Shown here piece after piece: positions 16,811-25,500 of a stretch of DNA of 39,556 nt. A program made the position numbers and the translations under genes. The notes under the pieces were generated by a model, which had not been told where the DNA came from, made no database searches, and saw only the letters and a program-made list of their open reading frames with translations. Within the stretch, counting starts at the first letter, position 1, and every line of letters begins with the position of its first letter. The DNA is from CAZLDI01 sp964558415 (GTDB taxonomy: Bacteria; Chloroflexota; Dehalococcoidia; SM23-28-2; RBG-16-64-32): positions 1-39,556 of the forward strand of contig CAZLDI010000023.1 in NCBI GenBank assembly GCA_964558415.1, given 5' to 3'.

Positions 16811-17032
16811 CTACCGGCGGCCGCCCTGCCACACTAACCCCGCGGCAATCGCGAGCAGAGTACTGGGGACGAGCATGAGAAGCGCGAGCTCCGGGGCGAT
16901 GAGCACGACGCCGATCACGACGACGACCAGCGTGACGCCGAGCACCCAGCGCAGCACGCGACGCCGCGAAGGGCTGGCTCGCCAGCTCACCCAAACGGCG
17001 GGGAGGTAAGCGGACCCCAGCACGCCGAGCAC
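16811..17032 (-). CDS. Small integral membrane protein, start uncertain
   Basis: From the GTG at 17032 this is 73 residues with two strong transmembrane segments (VLGVTLVVVVIGVVLIAPEL and LLMLVPSTLLAIAAGLVW). The same frame stays open and membrane-like upstream to ~17130, with WTGLIGGGAGILLLWQG and a helix after NLTRDEGTVPAAIVLG. That would make four helices and ~110-130 residues. However, there is no ATG, GTG or TTG in frame between 17032 and the upstream ligase region, where a TGA closes it. Either a rare start such as CTG near 17095 is used, or the gene is truncated. No family recognised. Its 3' end faces that of the Eis-like gene, 23 bases away. Confidence 0.5.
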   Translation of the reverse strand: MLGVLGSAYLPAVWVSWRASPSRRRVLRWVLGVTLVVVVIGVVLIAPELALLMLVPSTLLAIAAGLVWQGGRR

Positions 17033-17234
17033 GATCGCCGCCGGGACGGTCCCTTCGTCGCGCGTGAGGTTGAAGACGGTCCCCTGCCAGAGGAGAAGGA
17101 TACCGGCCCCGCCGCCGATCAGGCCGGTCCAGGAGATGTCCCGCGGCGGGCGCTGAACGGGCGGCTCCCACGCGGCCGTCGCGTCGCTCGGCCCGCGTTC
17201 GCGGCGCTCGGCGCGGTGGCGGCGGCGCGCGTCC

Positions 17235-18809
17235 CTACGGCGAGACGCTCTTCGCCTCCCCGTGTTGCTTGCGCAGCTCCGTCTTCAGCACCTTGCCGAG
17301 ATAGTTTCGCGGCAGTTCGCTGACGAAATCGTAGTGCTTCGGGACCTTGTAGCTGGCGAGCCGCTCTTTGACGAACGCCGACAGCTCTTCCGGCGAGGCG
17401 GTCTGGCCGGGCTTGAGGATGACGACCGCCTTCACTTCTTCGCCCCACTCGATGTCGGGAACGCCGATTACGGCGGCGTCCTCGACGGCATCGTGGAGCT
17501 GAAGGACGGCCTCGATCTCGCCGGGCGCGATGTTCTCGCCGCCGCGGATGATCAGGTCTTTTGTGCGACCGGTGATGAACAGATATCCTTCGTCGTCCAT
17601 CCAGCCGACGTCGCCGGTGTGGAGCCAGCCGCCGCGCATCGCGTCACCCGTCTCCTCCTCGCGGCCGAGGTACCCGGACATCACGCGCGCGCCCTGGGCG
17701 ACGATCTCGCCCTCCTGGCCGGCCGGCAGGACCTCGCCCTGCGGGTCCATGATGGCGACGGCGATGTCCTCCATCGGCTTGCCCACTGAGCGCAGGCGCG
17801 TGAGGGCCTTCTCGCGCTCCTCCGGCGGGGCGTCGGGAATGATGTGGTCGTCCGGGCCGAGGAACGTCAGCGAGGATGTGCTCTCCGTCTGGCCGTAGGC
17901 GTTCATCAGGCCGCACTTGAAGCGCTGTACCGCCTTCGTCACCACCTCGTAGGGCATCGGCGCCGCACCGTAGGCGACTAGCTTCAGCGAGTCGAGGTTG
18001 GTCTTGTCAAAGTTGGGGTGCTCCATGATGCGCTTGAGCATCGTTGGCACGACGAAGCTGTGCGTCACCTTGTGGGTCTGCACCGCCTCCAGCCAGGCGC
18101 CGGGGTCGAACTGCGGGAGAATGACCATCTTGCGGCCGCCCCAGATAGACGACAGCATGGTCGTCGCGCCCGCCACATGGTAGAAGGGCACGGAGACCAG
18201 CAGCACATCGACGTTCTCCGCGCCGGGGTCCGCCGGCTCGACGGTGTTGGTGACGTAGACAGACATCCCGAGGTGTGTGAGTATTACGCCCTTGGGCAGC
18301 GCGGTGGTACCGCTGGTGTAGATGACGATTGTCGGGTCGAGGTCTTCGATCTCGGTCCAGATCTCTTCAGCTTCGTGGGCGGCGAGGGCGTCCTCGTAGT
18401 TCGTCATGCCGGATGGGCGGGCGTCCAGGCAGACGAGATGCTTCACCGTCGTCAGCTCCGGCTTGATCGCCGCCGCGACATCGAGGTAGCGCTCGCCGAC
18501 GAAGAGGACGGAGGTCTGGGAGTTGTTGCACATGTAAGAGAGCTCTTCGCGTTTGGCGCGGTAGTTGAGCGGCACGAAGACCGCGCCGAGTTTGGCGGCA
18601 GCATAGTAGATCTCGACGTAGGGCATGGAGTTGAGCGCCATGACGGAAACCTTGTCGCCCCTGCCGACGCCCATCCCCTGGAGCGCGTTGGCGAGGCGGT
18701 TCACGCGGTCCTGCATCTCCATGAAGTTGCGGCCGGCACTGTCGCAGACCATGGCCGTGCGGTCCGGCACGACGGACGAGGCGATCATCAGGAATTCAGA
18801 CGTGTTCAC
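17235..18809 (-). CDS. Class I adenylate-forming acyl-CoA ligase (FadD-like)
   Basis: This 524-residue AMP-dependent synthetase activates a carboxylic acid to acyl-AMP and then acyl-CoA. The ATP-binding P-loop is IVIYTSGTTALPKGV near residue 162, motif A5 is YGQTES near 310, and A7/A8 are GWLHTGDVGW and RTKDLIIRGGENIAPGEIE. The catalytic Lys is in the C-terminal NYLGKVLKTEL. Substrate chain length cannot be read from the sequence. The start is GTG at 18809, set by AGGAGGTAGCCC. With the hydratases and CoA-transferases nearby it fits an acyl-CoA-based catabolism. Confidence 0.92.
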   Translation of the reverse strand: MNTSEFLMIASSVVPDRTAMVCDSAGRNFMEMQDRVNRLANALQGMGVGRGDKVSVMALNSMPYVEIYYAAAKLGAVFVPLNYRAKREELSYMCNNSQTSVLFVGERYLDVAAAIKPELTTVKHLVCLDARPSGMTNYEDALAAHEAEEIWTEIEDLDPTIVIYTSGTTALPKGVILTHLGMSVYVTNTVEPADPGAENVDVLLVSVPFYHVAGATTMLSSIWGGRKMVILPQFDPGAWLEAVQTHKVTHSFVVPTMLKRIMEHPNFDKTNLDSLKLVAYGAAPMPYEVVTKAVQRFKCGLMNAYGQTESTSSLTFLGPDDHIIPDAPPEEREKALTRLRSVGKPMEDIAVAIMDPQGEVLPAGQEGEIVAQGARVMSGYLGREEETGDAMRGGWLHTGDVGWMDDEGYLFITGRTKDLIIRGGENIAPGEIEAVLQLHDAVEDAAVIGVPDIEWGEEVKAVVILKPGQTASPEELSAFVKERLASYKVPKHYDFVSELPRNYLGKVLKTELRKQHGEAKSVSP

Positions 18810-18832
18810 GGGCTACCTCCTGTCGGGCACAG

Positions 18833-18862
18833 ATTATCGCAGACGGGTGCGGGGGTTGTCGA
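18833..18862 (-). promoter_or_regulatory. Sigma70-like promoter of the acyl-CoA ligase
   Basis: TCGACA (18857-18862) and GATAAT (18833-18838) are 18 bases apart on the minus strand, giving a leader of ~17 bases that contains AGGAGG. Confidence 0.6.
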
Positions 18863-18894
18863 AGGGATGGCCACGGAACGCTGTGGCGGCGCGG

Positions 18895-19055
18895 CGTAGG
18901 GGCGAGGCGGCCGGGCAACGTGCCATGAAGAGGGTCGGCCGCGTTGCGTTGGCTCCTTGCCCGCTCATCCTACGAGTACCTCAGGATGAGCGGAAGAGAC
19001 CTTGTCACGGGCGTGCACCCTGCGTGGTCAGATGGCCCGGCGCCTCGCCCCTACG
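18895..19055. mobile_element. ~161-base inverted-repeat element (MITE-like)
   Basis: The left end 18895-18916 (CGTAGGGGCGAGGCG core) is repeated inverted at 19035-19055 with a single extra base. A 33-base palindrome sits almost exactly at the centre. There is no transposase gene. The right half encodes the last ~17 codons and stop of the methyltransferase. GTAGGGGCGA also occurs inverted at 34091-34100. A non-autonomous mobile element is an inference from structure. Confidence 0.5.
18961..18993. repeat. 33-base palindrome, intergenic copy
   Basis: Perfect 11-base arms CCGCTCATCCT and AGGATGAGCGG surround an 11-base centre. It matches the copy at 14287-14319, including a compensatory A-T to G-C stem pair. 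Confidence 0.65.
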
Positions 19056-19688
19056 GTTATCCAGCCAGGCGAATGCGGCGATGGGCAGGGCGCCGACGCT
19101 GGCAATGCCGGCGAGCGTGAAATCTGAGGCGGCCAGGGCTGCGGCAACGTCTCGCGCAGGCTCGGATTTGGAGTTGCTCCCGTAGGCGCCGACGATGAGC
19201 CGTCCACCCGGCGCCACTACTCGCTGGAGCAGCCGGCGGACATATGGCGCCAGCAGGTCAGGCGGGACACAGTCGTGCAGGGTGTAGACGCACCGGAAGT
19301 GACGGGGCGGGTGCCAGTCCCAGGCGTTGGCGACGAAGAAGTGGTCCGCGAACCGTGGCAGGCGTGTCTTCGCGGCAGCGATCAGACGGGGGTTGAAGTC
19401 GAGCCCCCATGGGGTGAGCACGGGGCCGCACACCCGTGCCCACTCCATAAGGCATTCCAGAAGATATCCGTTAGCGCAGCCAATGTCTAGCAGGTCGCAA
19501 GGGATTTCTGAACAAACCGAGGAGTCACTTGCGATGGCGTGCAGGATGGGCTCTCGCTCAGCCCGCCAGCGCCGTGCGCCGCCGCCGAAGCCGGACTGGC
19601 GGATGGGGTCGTCGTGCGCGAGGTAGGCGGCTTCGAGCGAGCGGATGCGGGCGAGGAAGGCTGGAGGGAGGGGGCGGTCGCTAACCAT
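19005..19688 (-). CDS. Class I SAM-dependent methyltransferase
   Basis: This 227-residue protein has SAM-binding motif I DLLDIGCANGYLLE near residue 66 and motif II in WGLDFNPRLIAAAK. FFVANAWDWHPPRHF and YTLHDCVPPDLL follow, as expected for a methyltransferase of unknown substrate. The N-terminus (RSLEAAYLAHDDPIRQSGF) is typical of a small unnamed group. The last ~17 residues (from NRRGEAPGHLTTQ) are encoded within the 18895-19055 inverted-repeat element, so the natural C-terminus was probably replaced. It is the last gene of the hydratase cluster, 30 bases after the Rieske-like gene. Confidence 0.85.
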   Translation of the reverse strand: MVSDRPLPPAFLARIRSLEAAYLAHDDPIRQSGFGGGARRWRAEREPILHAIASDSSVCSEIPCDLLDIGCANGYLLECLMEWARVCGPVLTPWGLDFNPRLIAAAKTRLPRFADHFFVANAWDWHPPRHFRCVYTLHDCVPPDLLAPYVRRLLQRVVAPGGRLIVGAYGSNSKSEPARDVAAALAASDFTLAGIASVGALPIAAFAWLDNRRGEAPGHLTTQGARP

Positions 19689-19718
19689 ACCCGGGAGGCT
19701 CCGTCACGCTATTGGTCA

Positions 19719-20198
19719 CTATTTCCGCCGCGGACCGGCCGACAACTCACGTAAATCTACGATCACCGTGGCACCGCTCGCCTCGACTCGATATCGACGC
19801 AGCCCGTCAATACAGGGACCATCGAAGCAAGCGCCGCTCGCGTCATACAGGGAGCCGTCGCAGGCGTCGCGGAACCAGCCCTTGCGGCCCTGGAAATCGA
19901 GGTCGGGGCGCCAGGGCACGGTGCACGCGGAACTGGTGCCTCTATCGTTTAGAGCGACGAAACCCTCTCCTAGCCGCACCACCCACAGTCGCTGCTCTTC
20001 AAAGTACCGCGGAGCGCCGACCTCGTAGCCGGCGGCGGGACCCGCGTCGAGCTCCGCCGGCTGAACGTAGCCATCGCCGGTCAGCCACGAGATCACCACG
20101 CTGAGCGCGAGGATGATCCCGAGGATCAGGGGGACGCCGACGCCGATGCGCAGCCACCAGCTCCAGCGGAGGGGGTCCGTCAGCCGCCAGGCGTTCAT
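19719..20198 (-). CDS. Membrane-anchored Rieske-like protein lacking both ligand histidines
   Basis: This 159-residue protein has one N-terminal transmembrane helix (VPLILGIILALSVVISWL) and a Rieske-like C-terminal domain. A normal Rieske domain binds [2Fe-2S] through CxH and CxxH. Here the sites read SACTVPW and DACDGSLYD: both Cys are kept and the His residues are Val and Asp. Two extra Cys follow in ACFDGPC. The fold marks (WVVRLGEGFVALNDR, GPCIDGLRRYRV) remain. It may bind no cluster or a different one, or be held by disulfides. I chose the ATG at 20198, 7 bases after the hydratase stop; an in-frame ATG at 20243 would overlap that gene. Confidence 0.7.
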   Translation of the reverse strand: MNAWRLTDPLRWSWWLRIGVGVPLILGIILALSVVISWLTGDGYVQPAELDAGPAAGYEVGAPRYFEEQRLWVVRLGEGFVALNDRGTSSACTVPWRPDLDFQGRKGWFRDACDGSLYDASGACFDGPCIDGLRRYRVEASGATVIVDLRELSAGPRRK

Positions 20199-20205
20199 AT
20201 CGGTA

Positions 20206-20994
20206 TCAGTGTCGAGCGAAACTGGGAGCACGCCCTTCAACATGCGCCCGCACGCCCTCCCGGCCGTCCGGCGACGCGAGCGCTCGGACCGCCAGTCGCC
20301 GCTCCAGCGCCAGCCCGTGCGCCAGCGGCATTTCCAACCCCTCGAGGGCCGCGCGCTTCGCCAGCCGCAGCGCGAGCGGAGGGTGCGACAGTACCTTCCG
20401 TGCGAAAGACTCCGCCTCCTCATACAGACGCTCGCGAGGGACGACGTGGTTCACGAGACCATACTGATACGCGGTCTGCGCGTCGATTAGGTCGCCGGTA
20501 AGGATCATCTGCATCGCGATGCCGGGAGGGATATGCCGGGGGAGGGTCTGCGTACCGCCGGCGGAGGGGATGTAGCCGAGGCTCACTTCCGGCAGCCCCA
20601 TCTGCGCGTCCTCCGAGGCGATGCGCAAGTCGCAGCACATCGGGAGTTCGATCCCGGCGCCGAGTGCGTATCCGTGAATGGCCGCGATCAGCACCTTATT
20701 TAGCGAGAGCATGAAGCCCCAGAGGTCGCGCTCCCGCCGGGCCCGGCGGGACTCCGCAAACGAGGGCGCAGTCCCGAACTCGCTGATATCCGCGCCCGCG
20801 GAGAAGGCGCGGTCTCCTGCGCCCCTGAAGACCACCGCGCGAACGTCCGGGTCGTCTTGAGCGGCGTGCATCATGTCCCAGAGCTGATCGCGCATCGCCA
20901 TGTTGATCGCGTTCAGCACCTCCGGCCTGTTCAGCGTCAGCCAGGCGATGCCGCCGGGGTGTTTCTCGAAGACGATAGTGTCGCTAGTCGTCAT
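20206..20994 (-). CDS. Enoyl-CoA hydratase/isomerase (crotonase family), both Glu present
   Basis: This 262-residue crotonase-fold enzyme probably hydrates trans-2-enoyl-CoA. The oxyanion-hole segment is DRAFSAGADISEFG. The two catalytic Glu of classical hydratases appear present: one in GAGIELPMCCDLR and one in GLPEVSLGYIPSAGGTQ. The C-terminal SHPPLALRLAKRAALEG is typical. The ATG at 20994 (MTTSDTIVFEKHPGG) fits the family start; an in-frame ATG 14 codons upstream gives a non-conserved tail. It lies 62 bases after the small paralogue pair in an apparent operon. Confidence 0.92.
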   Translation of the reverse strand: MTTSDTIVFEKHPGGIAWLTLNRPEVLNAINMAMRDQLWDMMHAAQDDPDVRAVVFRGAGDRAFSAGADISEFGTAPSFAESRRARRERDLWGFMLSLNKVLIAAIHGYALGAGIELPMCCDLRIASEDAQMGLPEVSLGYIPSAGGTQTLPRHIPPGIAMQMILTGDLIDAQTAYQYGLVNHVVPRERLYEEAESFARKVLSHPPLALRLAKRAALEGLEMPLAHGLALERRLAVRALASPDGREGVRAHVEGRAPSFARH

Positions 20995-21056
20995 GGCGTG
21001 TACCTGGAAGTTGCCCGTTTGGAGGCCTGAAGACACTCCGCTACAGGTTTTTTCGG

Positions 21057-21296
21057 CTATCTCCAGTCGGGCTTCATCACGGCGCTCTTTTCCTTCGTCT
21101 TCAGCGCGCGATCGATGTCGGCGTTCACCTTGACCGTCAGCTCCCGCATGCCGTCCGAGCCCGGCTTCATCGACTCGCTGCGCCAGCGGCGGAGGGTCGC
21201 GCGGTCTTCGTCGCCCAGGCCGCCTTCCTCCAGCAGCCGGTCCGCGATCAGCACGAGTAGCTCCCGCGCCTCCTCCGTTTCGAGTTCGAGATTCAT
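21057..21296 (-). CDS. Small acidic/basic helical protein, paralogue 2 of a tandem pair
   Basis: This 79-residue protein has no membrane segment. By eye it shares with the upstream 86-residue protein the pattern EA..L (18-19 residues) GL ... WR ... M..L...N..L. I do not recognise a family. Its ATG overlaps the stop of the upstream gene as ATGA, so the two are coupled and may form a heterodimer. It sits between two enoyl-CoA hydratases, but a link to acyl-CoA metabolism is only suggested by position. Confidence 0.7.
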   Translation of the reverse strand: MNLELETEEARELLVLIADRLLEEGGLGDEDRATLRRWRSESMKPGSDGMRELTVKVNADIDRALKTKEKSAVMKPDWR

Positions 21297-21553
21297 CGAC
21301 GCGCTCCCTTGGTCGAGATGTAGCGGCCCTTCTGGCGGACCATGCGGGTCGTCTTCTCGTCGATCCTCGTCCCGAGCGCGCGGTTCATCGCGACCGCGAG
21401 CGCGTCCATTTCGACGGTCCCGGCGGCGCGGTCAGTGCGCCATTTGCGCACCTTCTGCTTACCGTCCTGTGACAGACCGGCGTTATCGATCACGTAAGAC
21501 GTGGTCACGCTCATCAGCGAGTGGGCCTCATCTACTTCGAGCACTATCTGCAT
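21293..21553 (-). CDS. Small helical protein, paralogue 1 of a tandem pair
   Basis: This 86-residue protein begins MQIVLEVDEAHSLMSV and has the motif VRKWRTDRAAGTVEMDALAV, parallel to LRRWRSESMKPGSDGMREL in the next gene. The C-terminus is basic (RMVRQKGRYISTKGARR). AGGAAAGG about 7 bases before the ATG is a good ribosome-binding site. No family recognised. An initial beta strand followed by helices could make it a small regulator or subunit, but nothing in the sequence shows a catalytic site. Confidence 0.72.
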   Translation of the reverse strand: MQIVLEVDEAHSLMSVTTSYVIDNAGLSQDGKQKVRKWRTDRAAGTVEMDALAVAMNRALGTRIDEKTTRMVRQKGRYISTKGARR

Positions 21554-21639
21554 GCTGTAGCCTTTCCTGGTTGTGTCGTCACCGCCAGGAGCGTGAACCG
21601 ACTGCCTGCGGCATCCAACACTCTAGAATGACATCCATC

Positions 21640-22401
21640 TCATCGGCCGTTGAATTTCGGCTCGCGCTTCTCCAGGAAGGCGCGCACGCCCTCCGCCCGG
21701 TCTTCAGTCGTTTGGAGGATCACCGTGAGGTCGGTCTCGTAGCGCAGGGCCTGGTCCAGGGGCATCTCTGTGCCGCGCGAAACGGCCTCCTTTGCGTACT
21801 GTACCGCCAGCGGCCCGCGCTCCGCGATGCGGTTGGCTATGCGTTCCGCCTCGCTGATCAGCTGGTCGCGCGGCACGACGGCGCTCACCAGCCCGATGCG
21901 CAGCGCTTCCCGCGCTTCCACTGGCTCGCCCGTCAGGATCATTTCAAGGGCACGCGCCTTGCCTATCAGCCGGGGGAGTCGCTGAGTTCCTCCGCCGAAT
22001 GGGACCAGACCGAGCGAGACGTACGGCAGACCGAATTGTGCGCCCTGAGCCGCGACCCGCACGTCGCAGGCCAGCGCCAGCTCGAGGCCGGCGCCGAGGG
22101 CGTCCCCGTTGAGCGCGCAGACGACGGGCTTCGGCAGCGCGGAGAGGCAGCCGAACGGATCGACAGCAAGGCTACTTTCAGAAGAATCGCAGACCGACTC
22201 AAGGTCCCACCCGTGCGAGAATACGTCGCCTGCGCCGGTGAGCAGAACGACGCGTGCGTCGTCGTCGCCTCGGACTGCCTCGCAGATGGAAGCCAGCTCG
22301 CGCACAGTCTCCGCGTCGATGGCGTTCAGACCATCGCCACGCCCCACCGTGACACGCGCGATTGCGCCCTGCTGCTCGAACTTCAAGCTCCGCATTGACA
22401 T
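21640..22401 (-). CDS. Enoyl-CoA hydratase/isomerase family protein, second Glu replaced
   Basis: This 253-residue crotonase-fold protein keeps the oxyanion segment (AGDVFSHGWDLESV, somewhat altered) and the first catalytic Glu position in GAGLELALACDVR. The second position reads GLPYVSLG, with Tyr replacing Glu, so it may be an isomerase or another crotonase reaction rather than a hydratase. Two ATGs lie two codons apart (MSMRSLKF); CCGGAG precedes them and TAGAAT lies ~15 bases upstream. It is the first gene of the minus-strand cluster and divergent from the protease. Confidence 0.88.
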   Translation of the reverse strand: MSMRSLKFEQQGAIARVTVGRGDGLNAIDAETVRELASICEAVRGDDDARVVLLTGAGDVFSHGWDLESVCDSSESSLAVDPFGCLSALPKPVVCALNGDALGAGLELALACDVRVAAQGAQFGLPYVSLGLVPFGGGTQRLPRLIGKARALEMILTGEPVEAREALRIGLVSAVVPRDQLISEAERIANRIAERGPLAVQYAKEAVSRGTEMPLDQALRYETDLTVILQTTEDRAEGVRAFLEKREPKFNGR

Positions 22402-22502
22402 CTGCTCCGGAATCGAATTCTAGCAGCCGAGCGGTCGCGCCGTAACCGGTGGGGCTATCGTGCGTCCATAATGTGTAATGTTCTCGCGCCCCGATGGTTT
22501 GA

Positions 22503-22508
22503 TATACT
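22503..22508 (+). promoter_or_regulatory. -10 box (TATACT) of the protease, leaderless type
   Basis: TATACT ends 10 bases before the ATG at 22519 and no Shine-Dalgarno site is present. The -35 region is weak. Confidence 0.45.
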
Positions 22509-22518
22509 GAGTCACCCT

Positions 22519-25500
22519 ATGCCCAGGATACTCTTTACCCTGCTAACGCTGATCGTCGCGCTCATGGCAGCGCTCTATACCAGCCCACCCACGTCTGAAG
22601 CGGACAATCCTCGCCCCGGTACCCTCGAGCGCACGTCCGTGGAGGAGGCGGCGGCGGACGTAGTTCCGGGCCAGATCACGGTGCGTTTCAAAGAAGGCGT
22701 CCCGAATCGCACAGCCGGCGCGCTGACGGGGGCGCTCGGCCTGCGCCAGCGGTATCACCGCTCGCGCTCTGGATTACGCGCGTTTGAGCTGCCGCCGGGC
22801 GCCTCGCAAGAGCTGGTGCTCGCGACGCTGAGAGCCAGCCCGCTGGTGGCGGAAGCCGGCGTGAGCCGGATTGCGCACATCCTTGACACGCCGGACGACC
22901 CGAGCTTCCCGTATCAGTGGCACATGCGGAGCAACAACGAGGGCGGCATCTGGGGTGACGTGGCCTGGGACCTGGCGCCGAATCGCGGCCTTGGCGTAAC
23001 AGTAGCCATCATCGACACGGGCGTCGCCTACGAGGACTACAACGGGCAGTTGGGTACGTACCCGCAGACTTTCAAGCGAGCGCCCGACTTCGCGACGACG
23101 CAGTTCGTCCTGCCGTACGACTTCGCGAACGATGATGCGCACGCCAACGACGACCACGGTCATGGAAGCCACGTGGCCGGGACGATAGCGCAGAGCACGA
23201 ACAATGCTCTGGGAATGGCCGGGACGGCCCGGAACGCGGCGATCATGCCGCTGAAGGCAATGGACTACGCGGGAAACGGCAACGACTACGACATCGTAGA
23301 GGCGATCCACTACGCGGTAGACAACGGCGCGGACGTGATCAACATGAGCCTCGGCTGGCCGGGTTCCGGGTCGCCGGACGCCAACGGCGACGTCTGCACC
23401 GAGATCGTAGGCATGAATGCCGCGCTCGACTACGCGGACGCGCACGGCGTAACGGTTGTGGCGGCAGCCGGAAACGACGGCGGGGGCACGGTGCTCTGTC
23501 CCGCGGCGCACCCGACGGTGATCGCGGTCGGCGCGACACGCTTCGATGCGGGCGTCACGTTCTACTCGAACCACGGCGCGGCGCTGGACATCACCGCGCC
23601 GGGCGGCGATCCGACGATCGACCAGAGTGGGGACGGCTACGTCGACGGTGTCCTGCAACAGAGCTTCTGCTATGACGCGATCATCCTGCTGCTGATTAAC
23701 GCGTACGGCACGTTCTGCAACGTATACAACTCCGGCACGTCTATGGCCTCTCCACACGTCGCCGGCACGGCTGCGCTACTGCTGGGCGAAGATGCGTCGT
23801 TATCGCCGGACCAGGTGCGCTCGTTGATGCAAAGCACGGCGCGGGACAAAGGAGCGGCAGGATGGGACCAGGACTACGGCTGGGGCGTCCTGGATGCCGC
23901 GGGCGCCCTGGCGTCTCTGAAGGGCGTGCCGAAGCCTCCAGCGATCAACCCGCCGGGTCTGAACGCGCCGACGAACCTGACCGCGGTGGCGGTGTCGTCC
24001 AGCCGCATCAACGTGGCCTGGACGGACAACGCGACCGCCGAGACCGGTTACAAGCTGGAGCGCTCGAACGACGGCCAGATATACACGCAGATCGCGATAT
24101 TACCCGCGAACACGATCTCGTACGCAAACACGAACCTGGCAGCGGGGACGACGTTCTATTACCGCGCACGCGCCTACAAGACGCCGGACCACTCCGCGTA
24201 CTCCAACGTGGCGATCGCAGCGACGCAGCCCGGGCCGGCGGCGCCGAGCAACCTGACGGCGACGGCTGTATCTTCGAGCAGGATCAACCTCGCGTGGACG
24301 GACAACGCGACGAATGAGACGGGTTTCAAGGTGGAGCGCTCGACGGACGGCGTGAACTTCACCCAGATCGCGATCCTGCTCGCTAACACGACCTCTTATC
24401 CAAATTCGAGCCTCGCGGCGAGCACTTCGTTCACTTACCGGGTGCGCTCTTACGACGGCCCGAACCACTCGGCCTACTCGAATCCATCGACGGCGACCAC
24501 GTTCCCGCCGCCTGCGGCGCCATCGAACCTGGCGGCCACCGCCGTATCGTCGAGCCAGATCAACCTGACGTGGAAGGACAACTCGACGTACGAGGCGGGG
24601 TTCAAGCTAGAACGCTCGTCGGACAACGTCAGCTTCGCGCAGATCGGAACGCTCCTGGCGAACGCCACCGCTTATTCGAACTCGGCGCTCGCGCCGGGTA
24701 CGTTGTACTACTATCGCGTGCGCGCCTATGACACGCCGAATGATTCCGCCTACTCGAACACGGCATCGGCGACGACCAAGCCACTGCCGGCGGCGCCGAG
24801 CAACCTGGTCGCGACAGCGGTTTCATCAAGCCGAATCAACCTGGCCTGGACGGACAACGCCAACAACGAGAGCGGCTTCAAGCTGGAGCGCGGGACAGAT
24901 GGCGCCACCTACACGCAGATCGCGACGCTGGCGGCGAACACGACCTCGTACTCGAACACCAGCCTGATCGCCAACACCACCTACTACTACCGCGTGCGAG
25001 CGTATGAGGGTGCGAACAACTCGTCGTACTCGAACGTCGCGAGCGCGACCACGCAGGGCGCGGTGGCGGCGCCGACAAATCTGACGGCGACAGCGGTTTC
25101 GTCGAGCCGGATCAACCTGGCCTGGACGGACAACGCGACGACTGAGGCCGGATTCAAGCTCGAACGCTCGTCCGATGGTGTGAACTTCGCGCAGATCGCA
25201 CTTCTGCTGGCAAACACAACCTCATACGCCAACACGAACCTCCCGGCGGCGACGACGTACCACTACCGAGTGCGCGCCTACGACGGCCCTAACGACTCGG
25301 TTTATTCGAACGTCGCGACGCAGACGACGCTGGCGCTCTCGAGCGCGCCTTCGAACCTCGTTGCCAACGCGCTGTCCAAGACGCGCATCGCGCTGACGTG
25401 GACTGACAACGCGACGAACGAAGGCGGCTTCAGGCTGGAGCGCTCGACGGACGGGGTCAACTTCACGCAGGTGGGCATCTTCGGCCCGAACACAACTTCC

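Noticed and set aside
19719..20423. 234-codon frame starting inside the enoyl-CoA hydratase gene
   Set aside because: The first 75 codons are Arg-rich shadow sequence of the hydratase; the membrane helix and Rieske-like domain begin at the ATG at 20198.
22774..23757. 327-codon minus-strand open frame opposite the protease
   Set aside because: It mirrors the S8 catalytic domain and is rich in Arg and Val; no domain or ribosome-binding site supports it.
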